Shown piece by piece: positions 53,301-63,600 of a DNA stretch of 64,000 nucleotides (the first letter of the stretch is position 1; each line of letters starts with the position of its first letter). The notes under the pieces are model-generated. The model worked only from the letters and a program-made list of their open reading frames with translations, did no database searches and was not told the DNA's origin. The translations under genes were made by a program, and so were the position numbers. Source of the DNA: Verrucomicrobiia bacterium (GTDB lineage: Bacteria; Verrucomicrobiota; Verrucomicrobiia; Limisphaerales; DSYF01); assembly GCA_035765895.1 (NCBI GenBank), contig DASTWL010000034.1, positions 62,001 to 126,000 on the forward strand, read 5' to 3'.

Positions 53301-56300
53301 GTTGCGCAACCGGAAATCCACGCTGACCGTTTCACCCACATCAACCGCCCCGTTGGGAGGGGCAAAGCTCTCAGTCTGCAGGGTCGCACCGGCGGCCACG
53401 ATGCTGACAAATGGCGTGGCAACAAGCGTTGTCGCCACCGCGGTGTTGTCGGCCAGATTGGGATCAGCCTGCGTGCCGTTCACACTCGCCGAAGTTGTCA
53501 TGGTGCCGACCGCCGTGCCGCGGCCCACCAAAGTAAACGTGGCGCTTCCCCCGACCGGCAGGCTGCCCGCACTCCAGACGGCCGTGCTGCCACCAATCAC
53601 GACCGAGCCCTGCGAAACATTGCTGCTGACGAGCGAAAGCGCGGCTGGCAGCGACTGATTGACAACCACCCCGGTCGCCGGATTGGGACCACGATTGGTG
53701 ACGGTCACCAGGTAGGTCACATTGCTGTTCAGCACGATGGGATCGGGCTGATCCACCAAACTGATGGCCAGATCCGCAGCTTCACCAACGCCTGTCGCAA
53801 TGGTCGTCACGTTGTTGGCAAGAGTGGGATCACCCTGATTGCCAGCCACCCGCGCCGTCGCGAAGATGGTTCCCGCGCTCAGAGGCATGGTATTGATGGT
53901 GGCCGTTGCCGTGGCTCCATTGGTCATCGTCCCAATCAGACAGATGACCACGTTGCCATTGATAACCGCGCTGCCTTGCGAGACCGAAGCGCTGGCGATC
54001 AGAACTGAAGCCGGAAGCGAATTCGTAATCACCACGCCACTGGCCGTCGTTGGGCCGTTGTTCAAAACCGTGGCAGTATACGTCAACGCTCCTCCGACCG
54101 TCGTTGGATTCGGAAGCCCGGACAGCGAAACGGCCAAGTCAGCGGTCGGGAGCTGAACCAGGGTGGTGGCCGTGGCAATATTATCCGACGGATCGATTTC
54201 CGGTTCCGTCGAGGAAACGGATGCCGTTGAACTGATGGCTCCAGCCACGTTCGGCTGCACCACCACTGTGACCTTCGCTGTTGCTCCGATGGCCAGATTG
54301 CCAAGGTTGGCGGTCAGCACTCCACCCTCCTGAGTGACCGTTCCCGCACTGGTGGTGGCCGAGACAAAGATCACGCTGTTTGGCAGGTTTTGGCTTACCA
54401 CAACGCTCTTGGCGGTGTTCGGGCCAAAGTTCGTCACATTCAAGGTGTAAACCAGATTGCTGCCAATGGTGATCGGATCGGGTGCATCCTGCATCGACAG
54501 TGCGAGGTTGGCGCCCGGGCATTGACCCCCGCCATCTTCACACTCCACGGGATAGAGAATCAACGACCAGCACTGAATGCTGCCCACATCCTGCGCTCCG
54601 CCATCCACGGCCCGAAGCTGCCAATTCCCGTTGGCGCTGGCTTGGGATTTTCCTTTGAAAACGGCCAACGGCGATTGCGGCTTGAAGACGCCAATGAAGG
54701 GAGGATTGCCGGAGGAGATTGGGGTTGTGGCGTCGTCATCGAATACCGTGCGCAACGAGTCCGAACCGCAGCCGGAGCCAAAATTGTGTCCGCTGCCACC
54801 CGCGTTGGCGGCCAAAACATTGGTGGTGCCGTCAGGGGAAATGAGTTGCAGGGTGAGGTCCGCATCAAAGGTGTGCTGCAGGAACAACGCCACCGCGACT
54901 TTGCCCAGATTGCCGGGGAAATTTGTGACCCAAATGGGCGAGGACGCACCGGCTGGATTGTTGTCCGGAATCGCCACCGGCAGGCTGCTGTCATAACGCA
55001 ACGGGGTGCCCAACACTCCGGTATCGAGCGTAAACTGATTGGTATTGGCGCCGAGATTTGATTTGGCCGCCACGGTGAATTTAACCGGAGTGCCACAGAC
55101 AAAATCCGGAACAACACTGACGCGGAAGGGACCGATGTTTGAAACCGCCGCTCCAATCGGGAAAACCGGGATGGTAACGGTGGGAACAGTGATGTAAACG
55201 CCCGGAGTGGTCGTGGCGAGCGTGAGCGTCACGGATGCACCGATGGTGCCGCTCCCGTTGGTCAGGGTGAGGTAAATCTCATCACACTCGTTCGGATCAA
55301 TCATCCCGTTCTCGTTCCCGCCCCGAACGACTGAACTGACCAATTGCAGACCGGGCGTGCTGAACGACTCAACCACGCCCGTTGTCGTGTCGCTATCCGG
55401 AGAGGTGGCGCCAACTCCGAGACCGCGCTTCGCAAAACCCCGCCAAATTTCACCGATATTCGCCCCCCCGTTGTCAACCTGGTCCGCCAGAATAACGGCA
55501 TCCCGGGCTTCAACATAGGTTGGGCTTGCCGGCGTGAGTTTCATGGCATCCGTGATGAGTTGCAGCATCATCAGGTTTCCATCAGCGCCATACTTATGAA
55601 TCATGTTGGCCCGGACCTCCCAGAGCATCGAGCACCAGATCTCACCTTGATGATGCACCTCGGAGGCTTCCGTGGGATCAAACGGGTAGATGGGACTCCG
55701 TGGCACTCCGGCGTGCGGAATGACCTGGTTGGGGTCAACATCCTTGTATGTAAAAGGATTCTTCGTCATGTCCGTGGTGTAAGGGAAATGCCGGAGACCG
55801 AAGTAATAGTTTTCAGCCAACCCTCCCAGTTGGTAACCGGCATAACCCGCGGCGGCATAGACTGCATCAGGGTCATCTTCCGGACTGCTGAGAAGAGACA
55901 AAGCATAGAAGTCAGACCACCCCTCGCCCATACCATCGCCCTGCAGGTTGCCCAACCCCATGCCGCCGCCCACCAAACGCCAGCTGGTGCCATGGGTTGC
56001 TTCGTGAAAAATCACATCGGAATCCAAGTCGCCATCCCGCTTGGGGGTCGGCCAGCCCCAAACAAACATGGCGATTTCGCCGTTGATGCCGTCCGGCGCC
56101 GGACTGAAGAAGGCGTTGTCCTCCAAACCGATATCCGCACCGGCTTGAACGTGGCCGATAATCTCATCATTACCCAAGCCGCCACGTCCCAAATTGTCAT
56201 GTTGATAATTGCCGTATGCCTCGGTGAACCCAAGCTCGTATAACATGTCATGGTAGACATTCAGCTTGTAAAACATCTGGACCACTGCCGCGTTGGAGTA

Positions 56301-57515
56301 GGTGATGGGGTCCTGCCCCAAATCCAAGGGGAAATCGAACGCGCGATTGGCGTCTCCCTGCGGCCGTCCCACATCCGGAACGCCATCGAGATTCCGGTCC
56401 AAATAGGTATCCGCATTGTTGCCGCGCGTTTCGTTGTCGCCATCGTTGATCCAGCCGTTCGGAGAAGCGACGACGGAAAACGCATTGGTCGTCACCAGCG
56501 TCCGGGAAACCAAAGGCGGCTGGCCTGCATTTGGGGTGGGCCAGCCCGGCGAAAACGGTGACGGGCTGTCGCTGGTGTAAACATTGTAGGACGCGTCGCT
56601 GATGAATCGCGTGAGATTCTTGCGCACCAAAGTCTCCCCGGTGGTGGCGTCCACCAGGACTTGGAAACGTTCCCCCATCACCCGACTGGTCAGGTAGAGT
56701 TCCCAAGCCAGCCGCAGATTGTCGCGATCCATGGGCAGCCAAACCAACCGGGCGTGCGCCTTGCGGTTGCGAACCGCAAAACTGGAGTAGGATCCGCCCG
56801 CTGACGATTCCCCCTGCACAACCGTCTCTCCAGCCCCCAAAGGCTCTCCCATGGCCCCCATTGCATTCGCGATGGCTTCTTCCGCCGATAGTGTGGGCGT
56901 GGCGACGGATCGGGACGCCGTGCTGCGCAGGTTGGGAACAAAGCGGCTGGCCACGCTGACCAACTGGCCCCCCGCCGTAAGGTTGGCAACCAGTTTCGCC
57001 TCAAAAATCGGGACGCCGCCCAACTGTTGCTCCCATACCGTTGTCCGAAGTCCGTTGCCCTTGCCAACCGCGTCGCGGACTTTCTGGGCCGAAGTCAGCT
57101 CGTCCGCCTTGAAACCAAACAAATCAGAATGTTCATCCAAAAAGAGACGAAGGCCGCGGTCGGACTCGCCCAAATACGCATTGGCGCCGGCCACCGCCGA
57201 CACGCCGCCGCCCACACCGTTGGATCCGGTCAAGAAGCCGTCCCGGGAACGAACAAACTTCGGGGAGCCAAGGAGCTTGTCAAAATCCACCTGAACCCCC
57301 GGCACCTGCTGACTGAGGGCGCTGACACTCTGATTGCGCGCCGCAATCAATGCGGGAGCCGCAGGCGCGGTTTTACGGACGTCGATTTCCGCGATCCCGC
57401 TTGAACGCGCCGGGCGCTGAAAAGCCATGGCGGAGTCCACGGCTCCACCCATGATCGACAGAGCGACCAACACGCTCATCGTTGTTGAATTCCTCATCAT
57501 CGGAAACTTTTTCAT
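50370..57515 (-). CDS. Giant secreted fungalysin-type (M36) metalloprotease with P-domains and DUF11 repeats
   Basis: Protein of 2381 residues with a signal peptide (about 1-31). An FTP/PepSY-like propeptide region (about 60-300) precedes the M36-like catalytic domain. Zinc ligands are H504 and H508 in HEATHGTSW, with E531 in GEGWSDF. Beyond about 720 there are three copies of a unit made of an unnamed GETVT-type beta domain and a proprotein-convertase P-domain (about 721-990, 1371-1641, 1908-2171), interspersed with six DUF11-like beta domains. The end is a QGSLDLATWTPIATN to KRFYRAIRL segment. An AGGA ribosome site lies 5 nt before ATG 57515. It probably cleaves extracellular protein while anchored or displayed; no LPxTG or helix anchor was seen. 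Confidence 0.9.
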   Translation of the reverse strand: MKKFPMMRNSTTMSVLVALSIMGGAVDSAMAFQRPARSSGIAEIDVRKTAPAAPALIAARNQSVSALSQQVPGVQVDFDKLLGSPKFVRSRDGFLTGSNGVGGGVSAVAGANAYLGESDRGLRLFLDEHSDLFGFKADELTSAQKVRDAVGKGNGLRTTVWEQQLGGVPIFEAKLVANLTAGGQLVSVASRFVPNLRSTASRSVATPTLSAEEAIANAMGAMGEPLGAGETVVQGESSAGGSYSSFAVRNRKAHARLVWLPMDRDNLRLAWELYLTSRVMGERFQVLVDATTGETLVRKNLTRFISDASYNVYTSDSPSPFSPGWPTPNAGQPPLVSRTLVTTNAFSVVASPNGWINDGDNETRGNNADTYLDRNLDGVPDVGRPQGDANRAFDFPLDLGQDPITYSNAAVVQMFYKLNVYHDMLYELGFTEAYGNYQHDNLGRGGLGNDEIIGHVQAGADIGLEDNAFFSPAPDGINGEIAMFVWGWPTPKRDGDLDSDVIFHEATHGTSWRLVGGGMGLGNLQGDGMGEGWSDFYALSLLSSPEDDPDAVYAAAGYAGYQLGGLAENYYFGLRHFPYTTDMTKNPFTYKDVDPNQVIPHAGVPRSPIYPFDPTEASEVHHQGEIWCSMLWEVRANMIHKYGADGNLMMLQLITDAMKLTPASPTYVEARDAVILADQVDNGGANIGEIWRGFAKRGLGVGATSPDSDTTTGVVESFSTPGLQLVSSVVRGGNENGMIDPNECDEIYLTLTNGSGTIGASVTLTLATTTPGVYITVPTVTIPVFPIGAAVSNIGPFRVSVVPDFVCGTPVKFTVAAKSNLGANTNQFTLDTGVLGTPLRYDSSLPVAIPDNNPAGASSPIWVTNFPGNLGKVAVALFLQHTFDADLTLQLISPDGTTNVLAANAGGSGHNFGSGCGSDSLRTVFDDDATTPISSGNPPFIGVFKPQSPLAVFKGKSQASANGNWQLRAVDGGAQDVGSIQCWSLILYPVECEDGGGQCPGANLALSMQDAPDPITIGSNLVYTLNVTNFGPNTAKSVVVSQNLPNSVIFVSATTSAGTVTQEGGVLTANLGNLAIGATAKVTVVVQPNVAGAISSTASVSSTEPEIDPSDNIATATTLVQLPTADLAVSLSGLPNPTTVGGALTYTATVLNNGPTTASGVVITNSLPASVLIASASVSQGSAVINGNVVICLIGTMTNGATATATINTMPLSAGTIFATARVAGNQGDPTLANNVTTIATGVGEAADLAISLVDQPDPIVLNSNVTYLVTVTNRGPNPATGVVVNQSLPAALSLVSSNVSQGSVVIGGSTAVWSAGSLPVGGSATFTLVGRGTAVGTMTTSASVNGTQADPNLADNTAVATTLVATPFVSIVAAGATLQTESFAPPNGAVDVGETVSVDFRLRNAGNIPNTNVVATLLATGGVTAPSGPQAYGVLTPGGLPVAKTFTFTSAGTNGGTVTATLQISDGGNTLSNVVFTFNLQRQLEFTNLAAITIPDVGSATPYPSTIAVSGVSGTVGQVTATLSNLNHSFAPDVDVLLVSPTGQKVVLMAAAGGTYSVNNATVTFSDTASQPVPAGDQIVSGTYQPASYDSAVVFPSPAPVAPYSGLLSAFANQDPNGTWSLYVVDRNSGDAGSIMSGWRLGLTLISPVNKLADLGVAGAVTPGVGLVGDTATFAFVVTNRGPSVANGVVVTNTLSAGLQLQSVSASQGVCTTNGNQVVCSLGSLSTNSSATVTLVARAVAAGAGWVSASVAGSEIDLNAANNLATLSVTNNLPLADVGAGLAVEPTAGVVGSNLTYTVMVTNNGPGKALGTVASFPVIGGMTFQSAVATKGQCNFSGGVVSCSFGDLVANETAMATITLVAQAPVTVTNSVQVDTQSNDTNAANNTASVVVPVVNPRPIIVAVGATAVTESQNPPNGAIDAGETVTLAFTLANTGQLPTTDLVATLQASGGVGVPSGAQSYGVLLPDGSPTARNFTFTAPNVPGGQVTATLDLSDNGAPLGSLTFTFGLSRGLSFTNTVPIIIPDRGIAAPYPSTITVAGVTGLVGKVTVKLNGFTHGFPSDVDAMLVGPQGQKLMLMSDAGGGYSVTNLALQFDDDAAAALPNAAALVSGNFKPTDYESGDAMPAPAPAGVRSSQLAAFGGTDPNGNWSLYVVDDSTGDAGAINGGWELDLTITQPVSPLANLGIVAATSTPGSIFTEETVNYLVQVTNRGPAGASGVIVTETLPAGATVESISTSQGSYTSGAGVVSFNVGALAAGAMAQFEVQVRQTVGGNAANFVTVTAVQDDIDLSDNSATITTSVVTPMPAQLSGAYDAPGQNFQVTLTGQAGVTYVLQGSLDLATWTPIATNAAPGSGIIKFTDSSAPSHAKRFYRAIRLTP

Positions 57516-57665
57516 GTTGATCCTAAAACCACTGCTGCCTCTTCACTGAATACGCGCAACCGCGACGTCGCGCACTTTGCCCTCAATCCTCAAGGCATTC
57601 CTATTAACCCAAACGCGCCGCCCCGGTTTTCACTTCAGCCCCGCGCGACACCGGGCGGGCTTCAA
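57516..57665. other. Spacer between the two giant genes
   Basis: 150 bp between two genes on the same strand. It holds the ribosome site of the protease gene near 57520 and presumably its promoter. No convincing terminator for the upstream giant gene was identified. Confidence 0.4.
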
Positions 57666-60600
57666 TTACGGACCCACCGGACGCACCCGGAAGAACTGAC
57701 TGCCGCCCGTAATCGGCAAATCCAAAACGGGTGGCGGATTGGTCGCCACTGGCGTCCACGACACGGGCGGGGTCAAGCTGCCGGTGCTTTCCACAACAAT
57801 GCCGGTCGTGCCCGGAGTAATGATGCGAATAACGCTGCCGTTCAATTGAGCCTGTATTTGCGGCGTGACCGTGGTCTTGACTGAGGCCGTGTTGTTGGCC
57901 TTCAACGGGTCGGTTACGGCTGAACTGACGGTTGCAGAGTTCGTGACGGTGCCAGGTTGCGCCGCCCACGTCACCAAGGTCACGGCGGCGGATGCGCCGC
58001 TGTTCAGCGTGCCAAGGTTTGCCCAGACCACGGCACCCGTGTGGCCCGCGGTGCCTTGTGAACCGGTCACGGAAGTGAAACTCAAACCAGTCGACAAGAG
58101 GTTGGTCACAGTGACATTGGTGGCGGCCGCCGGCCCCAGGTTGGTCACGAGAATTTGGTAGGTCAGCGGCCAGCCGGCAACCACAGGGTCTGGCGTGTCC
58201 GTCATGCCCAAGACCAAATCGGCCGTTGGCGCAGTGACGGCCGACACGGAGGTCACCGTGTTGTTCTCGGGATATAGATCGGAGACCCCGCTGGCCGCCA
58301 CAGCCGTGTTGGTGAGGGAGCCGGTTGCGGAAGGAATAACGACCAGCGAGAGCGACGCTGTCGCTCCGTTCGCCAACGAACCAACCGACCAGGTCACCGT
58401 GCCAGATTGATTGGTGACCGTGCCAGTGGCCGTCGTGCCTGACACATATTGCGCTCCCGCCGGCAGCGTATCCGTCACGGAAACCGTGTTGGCCGTCGCC
58501 GGACCATTGTTGGTGACCCACAAGGTGTAGGCAAGTTGGGCGCCGGCGATGGCCGGCTGCGGCGTCGCGGCCATGCCCAAGCTCAAGTCGGACGCGGATG
58601 GGATTGAACTGCCGCGCGTAATGCTGATCCACCAGCCATTTGAGATCACCCCCGCTCCCGGGCTGGTGTCATCAATCACATAAAGCGACCAAACCCCGTT
58701 GGGATTGCTGCCCGCGAAGGCCGACAACGCATTGCTGTAAGCGCCGCCGGGCGCCGGCGCCGGGAACGGCGGCAGCGGTGCATAGGACGTTGGCTTGTAA
58801 ACCCCGGAGCCGAAGGCAGTGCCCAGGGGCAGGCCATTCGTTGCGCCATCGTCGAACTGCAACGTCAGGCCGCTCACACTGTTGAAGCCGCCATCGTTGG
58901 CCATCAACAGGGTTTTCTGGCCGGCCGGCGAAACCAACAATGCGCCGACATCACCCACCGACACGTGGCTGAAGTTCGAGAACGTGATCGACATTTGATT
59001 GATGCCGCCCTCCACGCCGCTGACATTGATCGTCGAAGGATACGGATTGGCGCCAACCGGCGAAGTGCTGGCTCCGCGGTCAGTGATGATGATGGGGCTG
59101 CTGTTGGTGAAACCAAACGTTGCCGTGCCGACGCCGAAGGTGAAGACGCCACGGCCAATCGGTGCACCGTTGTCACTCAAGTCAAACGTGGCGGCAATGG
59201 TCTGGCCGTTTGTCGCGTTCACCACAAAGGTGAACGGCCGCGCGGTCACCGGGGCGCCAACCACCATGGCGCCATAGTTCTGTGATGTCGTAACCGGGGT
59301 GATGCCATTGGTTGCCAGGAGCGTCGCCGTGACATTCTGGGCGTTGGTGCCGGCACTGTTCCGGAATCCAAACAGCACGGTCAATGTTTCGCCCGGATCA
59401 ACCACGCCGTTGTTGGTGGACTCGGAAACCAGGGCCGTTCCCGCCGGGATGATCAGGCTGCCGTCGTCATCCGAAATGGTCAAGGTGGCTGCGCCCGGAC
59501 TGACAATGGAAGCGTCTCCCACCGCATTCGACAGCGTGAGCAAAACGGTGCGGTCCCCCGTAAGAATGGAATCATCCTTGAGGCCGACCGTGAATGTCTT
59601 GGCCGTCTCACCGTTCGTAAAGACCAGGGTCCCACTGGTGGGCGCATAATCTCCGGGGGCATGGGCGCTGCCGTCCCGCGTGCCATAGTCCACGGTGACC
59701 AGGCTGTTCGTGTAGTTGGTGCGGAGCACGGTAATCGTCGCATTGACGCCGCTTTCCACCACCCGATAGGCGGCCGTGGAGAACTGCAAACCGGCGTCGT
59801 TGTCCACGATGGTTGCCGTCAGCGTGCCCGGATTGAGCACCTGCGCGCCGCCCGTCGCATTGAACAGCGAAATGGTGAAGTTGCGATCCGGCTGCGGCAG
59901 CTTGTTGTCGGTGATGGGGACGATGATCGTCTGCTCTGTCTGGCCATTGGTAAACATCAGGGTGCCGCTGGTGGCCACGTAATCCTGGCCGGCGACGGCC
60001 GTGCCGTCCTCCGTGGCGTAGTTGACGGTCACCGCACCGCTGCCCGCATTGGAACAAACCACGGTGACGGCCAGATTCGTGGCGTTCTCGAGGACGGATT
60101 GAACAACATTGGTGAAGCTGATGCCCGGATCATTGTCAACGATGACAACGGAGGCGGGATTGGGCGCCACCAACTGAACGCCTGCACTGGCGTTCGTCAA
60201 CGCGGCGAAGAAGCTCAGGTTGCCAGTAACGCGCGGGTCGCGCTGGATGGCAACGCTGACCGACTTGAACGTCTCGCCGACATTGAAGGTCAGGACGCGG
60301 TTTTCAGCGGTATAATTGGTTCCTGCCACCGCCGTGCCGTCGGCCGTGCGGAAGGTGACCGTCGATACGCTGTTCGAACCATTGAGCCGTTGGACACCGA
60401 GCGAAACCAGCGCATTGGTTTCGTTCACCACGTAGGCCGGGCTCGTAAAACTCATCGCCACATCGTCATCCAAAACCGTCACCGGGACCGATGGCGAACC
60501 GCCCAAGGTTGCCCCGCCCGTCGGGTTCGAAAGCTGGACGGTGAAAGTTTGATCGCCTTGCACCACGTTGTCATTGATCAACGGAACCAAAAAAGTCCGG

Positions 60601-63600
60601 TTGGTCTGACCGTCCGCAAAGCTCAACACGGCATTCGTGCTGACGTAGCGGATGCCGGGAACCGCCGTGCCCGCCAGGGTGTTGATATTCACCGAGACAA
60701 TGCCGCTGAACCCGTTCGAGCGCAGAACCGTGATCATGGCATTCGTCGCAGACTCGCTGAACGCATACGCCGGCGCGCCAAAAACAAACTGGCCCGGCGC
60801 TTGATCCACATCATGAATTGTTAAAACCGCCTGCGAGGGATTCAGCAATACGGTTCCCACCGGCGTGCTCAACTCCAGATTGACCGTCTTGTCACCTTCC
60901 ACCGCCGTGTTCCGCAACACCGGAATCGTAACCGTCCGGCTGGTTTCACCCGCCTGGAACGCTACCGTGTTTGTCGTTGGCAGGTAATTGACCCCGGCCA
61001 CTGCGGTTCCGTTGGTCGTGGTGTTGAAGATGACCGAAGCCGTCCCTTGCGTGCTGCCCTGCCGCAGAATGGTGATGGTTGCCACACCGTCAATCGCATC
61101 CTCGTTGCGAACATAGGTTGCCGCCGAAAACCTGACCGCACTATCCACGTTGACGATGTCCAGGAGGGCGGTGGGCTGCGGTCCCAAAGTTCCCGCCGCA
61201 CCGTCCAGCGACAAGGTGGCCAGCAGGTCTGACGTGATTTGGTAATCCTGAATCACCGGCACGGTAATGGTTGTTTCCACTTCGCCCACCGGGAAGGAAA
61301 CTTGTTGGGTTACGCCCAGATAATTCACACCGGCAACCGCGGTGATGTCGCCCGTCTGAAAATTGACCGTCAAATTGCCGGTCCCGTTGACGCCCGTGCC
61401 TGACGTGCCACCCAGGCGGTGCAATGTGACCACCACATTCGTGCCATTTTCATTTACCACGTAGAGCGGCGCGGTGAATTCCACCTGGCCGGAGCCGGTC
61501 ATGGAACCGCCGAAGAGACGGGCGATATGATTGGCCGTCTGTCCTTGGACTGCGGTGAAGCCGCCCCCCATCACCAAATTGCCGTCGGGCTGCACCACCA
61601 GCGCATCCACGAAGCCGTTCGCGCCCGAGCCGAAGTTGATCGTCGGATCCACGGTGCCATCCGGCATCAACCGCGTGATGCGCCGACGTGTCACCCCGCT
61701 GGCTTGAACAAACTCACCGCCAACCACGATCCGGTTGTCCGCTTGGATCGCAATCGCGTAAACCGAATCATTGGCCCCCACCCCAATCGCAAAACCGCCA
61801 TCAGCCGAGCCATTCAAATTGAGCCGGGCAAGGTGACTGAACGGCTGTCCCGCTACGCTGGTGAACGCGCCACCCAGAACAATTTTGCCGTCCGATTGCA
61901 GCGCCAACGCCCGGACTTCCGCGTTCGCGCCGGCACCGGGATCGAAGGTCGCATCCAGTGAGCCGTCCGGATTCAGCCGGGCAATGCCAGCCCGGGCCAC
62001 CCCGTTCACCGAACTGAAGGCGCCGCCAATGACAACCTTGCCGGCGTTGATGGTATTGGTTGGGTAAACCACAATCGCGTAAACCGGACCATTGACACCC
62101 TCAGCGAGGTCGAATTGCGGATCCACCGTTCCATTGTCGTTCAATCGCACCAAGCCCGGGCTGTTGAAGCCGTTGAACGTCGTGAAGTTGCCGCCCACAT
62201 ACAATTTCCGGGCGCCTCCCACAAAACCCTCGGCGAGTGAGAAAACCGGAGCGTCCGCGCCGGACCCGGGGTCAAACGTCGTGTCCAGCGAGCCATCCGT
62301 GTTCAACCGCGTCAGGTAATTGCGGCTGACATTATTGAAGGTGGTGAACTGGCCACCCACCAGCAGACGGGTGTCGCTTTGGCAAATCACGGAGCGCACC
62401 GGGCCATTGGCGCCACTCAAACCCGCCATGAATACGCTGTCTTCGACGCCATTGGTCAGCACCCGTGCCAGCCGGTTGCGGGGCAGGCCATTGACCGTGG
62501 TGAAGTCCCCGCCCGCGACAATGGAACCGCCGGGTTGGCGGGCCAACGAGAAAACGCTCCCATTGAAACCAATGCCGGCGTCGAAACCGGGGTCCACGCT
62601 GCCCGCCGGCTGGTTGAAGCTTTGCGCATCCACGATACGAACCTGGGTCGTTGAAGGTGAGCCGAGCACCGCCCCTCCGGGCGTGACACCCGACAGGGTG
62701 ATGCCGAAGAAGAATGATGACGGATCGGCCACACCATCGTTCAAAATCGGAACCGTGAAGCTTTGACTGACAACCCCCGGGCCGAACACCAACGTGCCTG
62801 CCGTGCTGGTGTAGTTGGGCAACGGGCCGCTGGACACCGCCGTGCCGTCGGACGTGGCGTAGTTGACACTGATGGTCTGGGCATTGCCGCCAGACCGCAC
62901 CACCGTAATCGTGGCGTAGCCTGCCGTTTCATCCACGTAGTAGGTGCCGAGCGTGAATTGGGGTGCGCCATAAAAATCTTCATTGGCGATGGTCACTGCG
63001 ATGTTGGTGCGCACACCCAGCGCCCCAGGAATCGAAGGATTGGACAGCCGCACGTTGAAGTTGAGGTCCGGCGTAACGATGCCGTCGGGCAAGAGCACGA
63101 CGTCCACCGTCCGCGGGGAAATATCTCCGCTGTCCCAATGCAGTGTGTTGGTCAGCCCCGTGTAATTCACCCCATCCACGGCCGTCCCATTGACCGTCCG
63201 GCACTGCACATCCAGCACCCCCAGATTTCCACCGGTGCGAGAGACCATCACGCGAAGATGACCCGCGTATTCGTTGGTTTGTGCAGCAACCGCAGTAAAG
63301 TTGATGCGTCCCGGCGGAAAATCGTCATCGATGATGCTCAACACAGCGTTGGTCAGCCCCAACGTGGCCCCGCCGGCCGCGCTCTTCAGTGTGAGCAGGA
63401 TCGTCCGGTCGGCACTTTGAATCGTCGAGTCGTTCTTGATGGGAATGAGCACGGTCCGGTTCGTCACGCCTTGGCCAAATGAAATCGTGTTGGTCAGCCC
63501 TGAGTAATTGGCGCTCGTCGCCGTGCCATCCGCCGTGCTGAACACGACCGAAACCGGGCCGGAGCTGCCGTTCGTGCGGGTCAGGGTGATGACCGCATTC

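Noticed and set aside
51231-54008. Plus-strand open frame of 925 codons opposite the giant protease gene
   Set aside because: It is rich in His, Arg and Gly with no domain, and lies antisense to clearly repeated P-domain and DUF11 modules. In GC-rich DNA such long antisense frames arise from codon bias.
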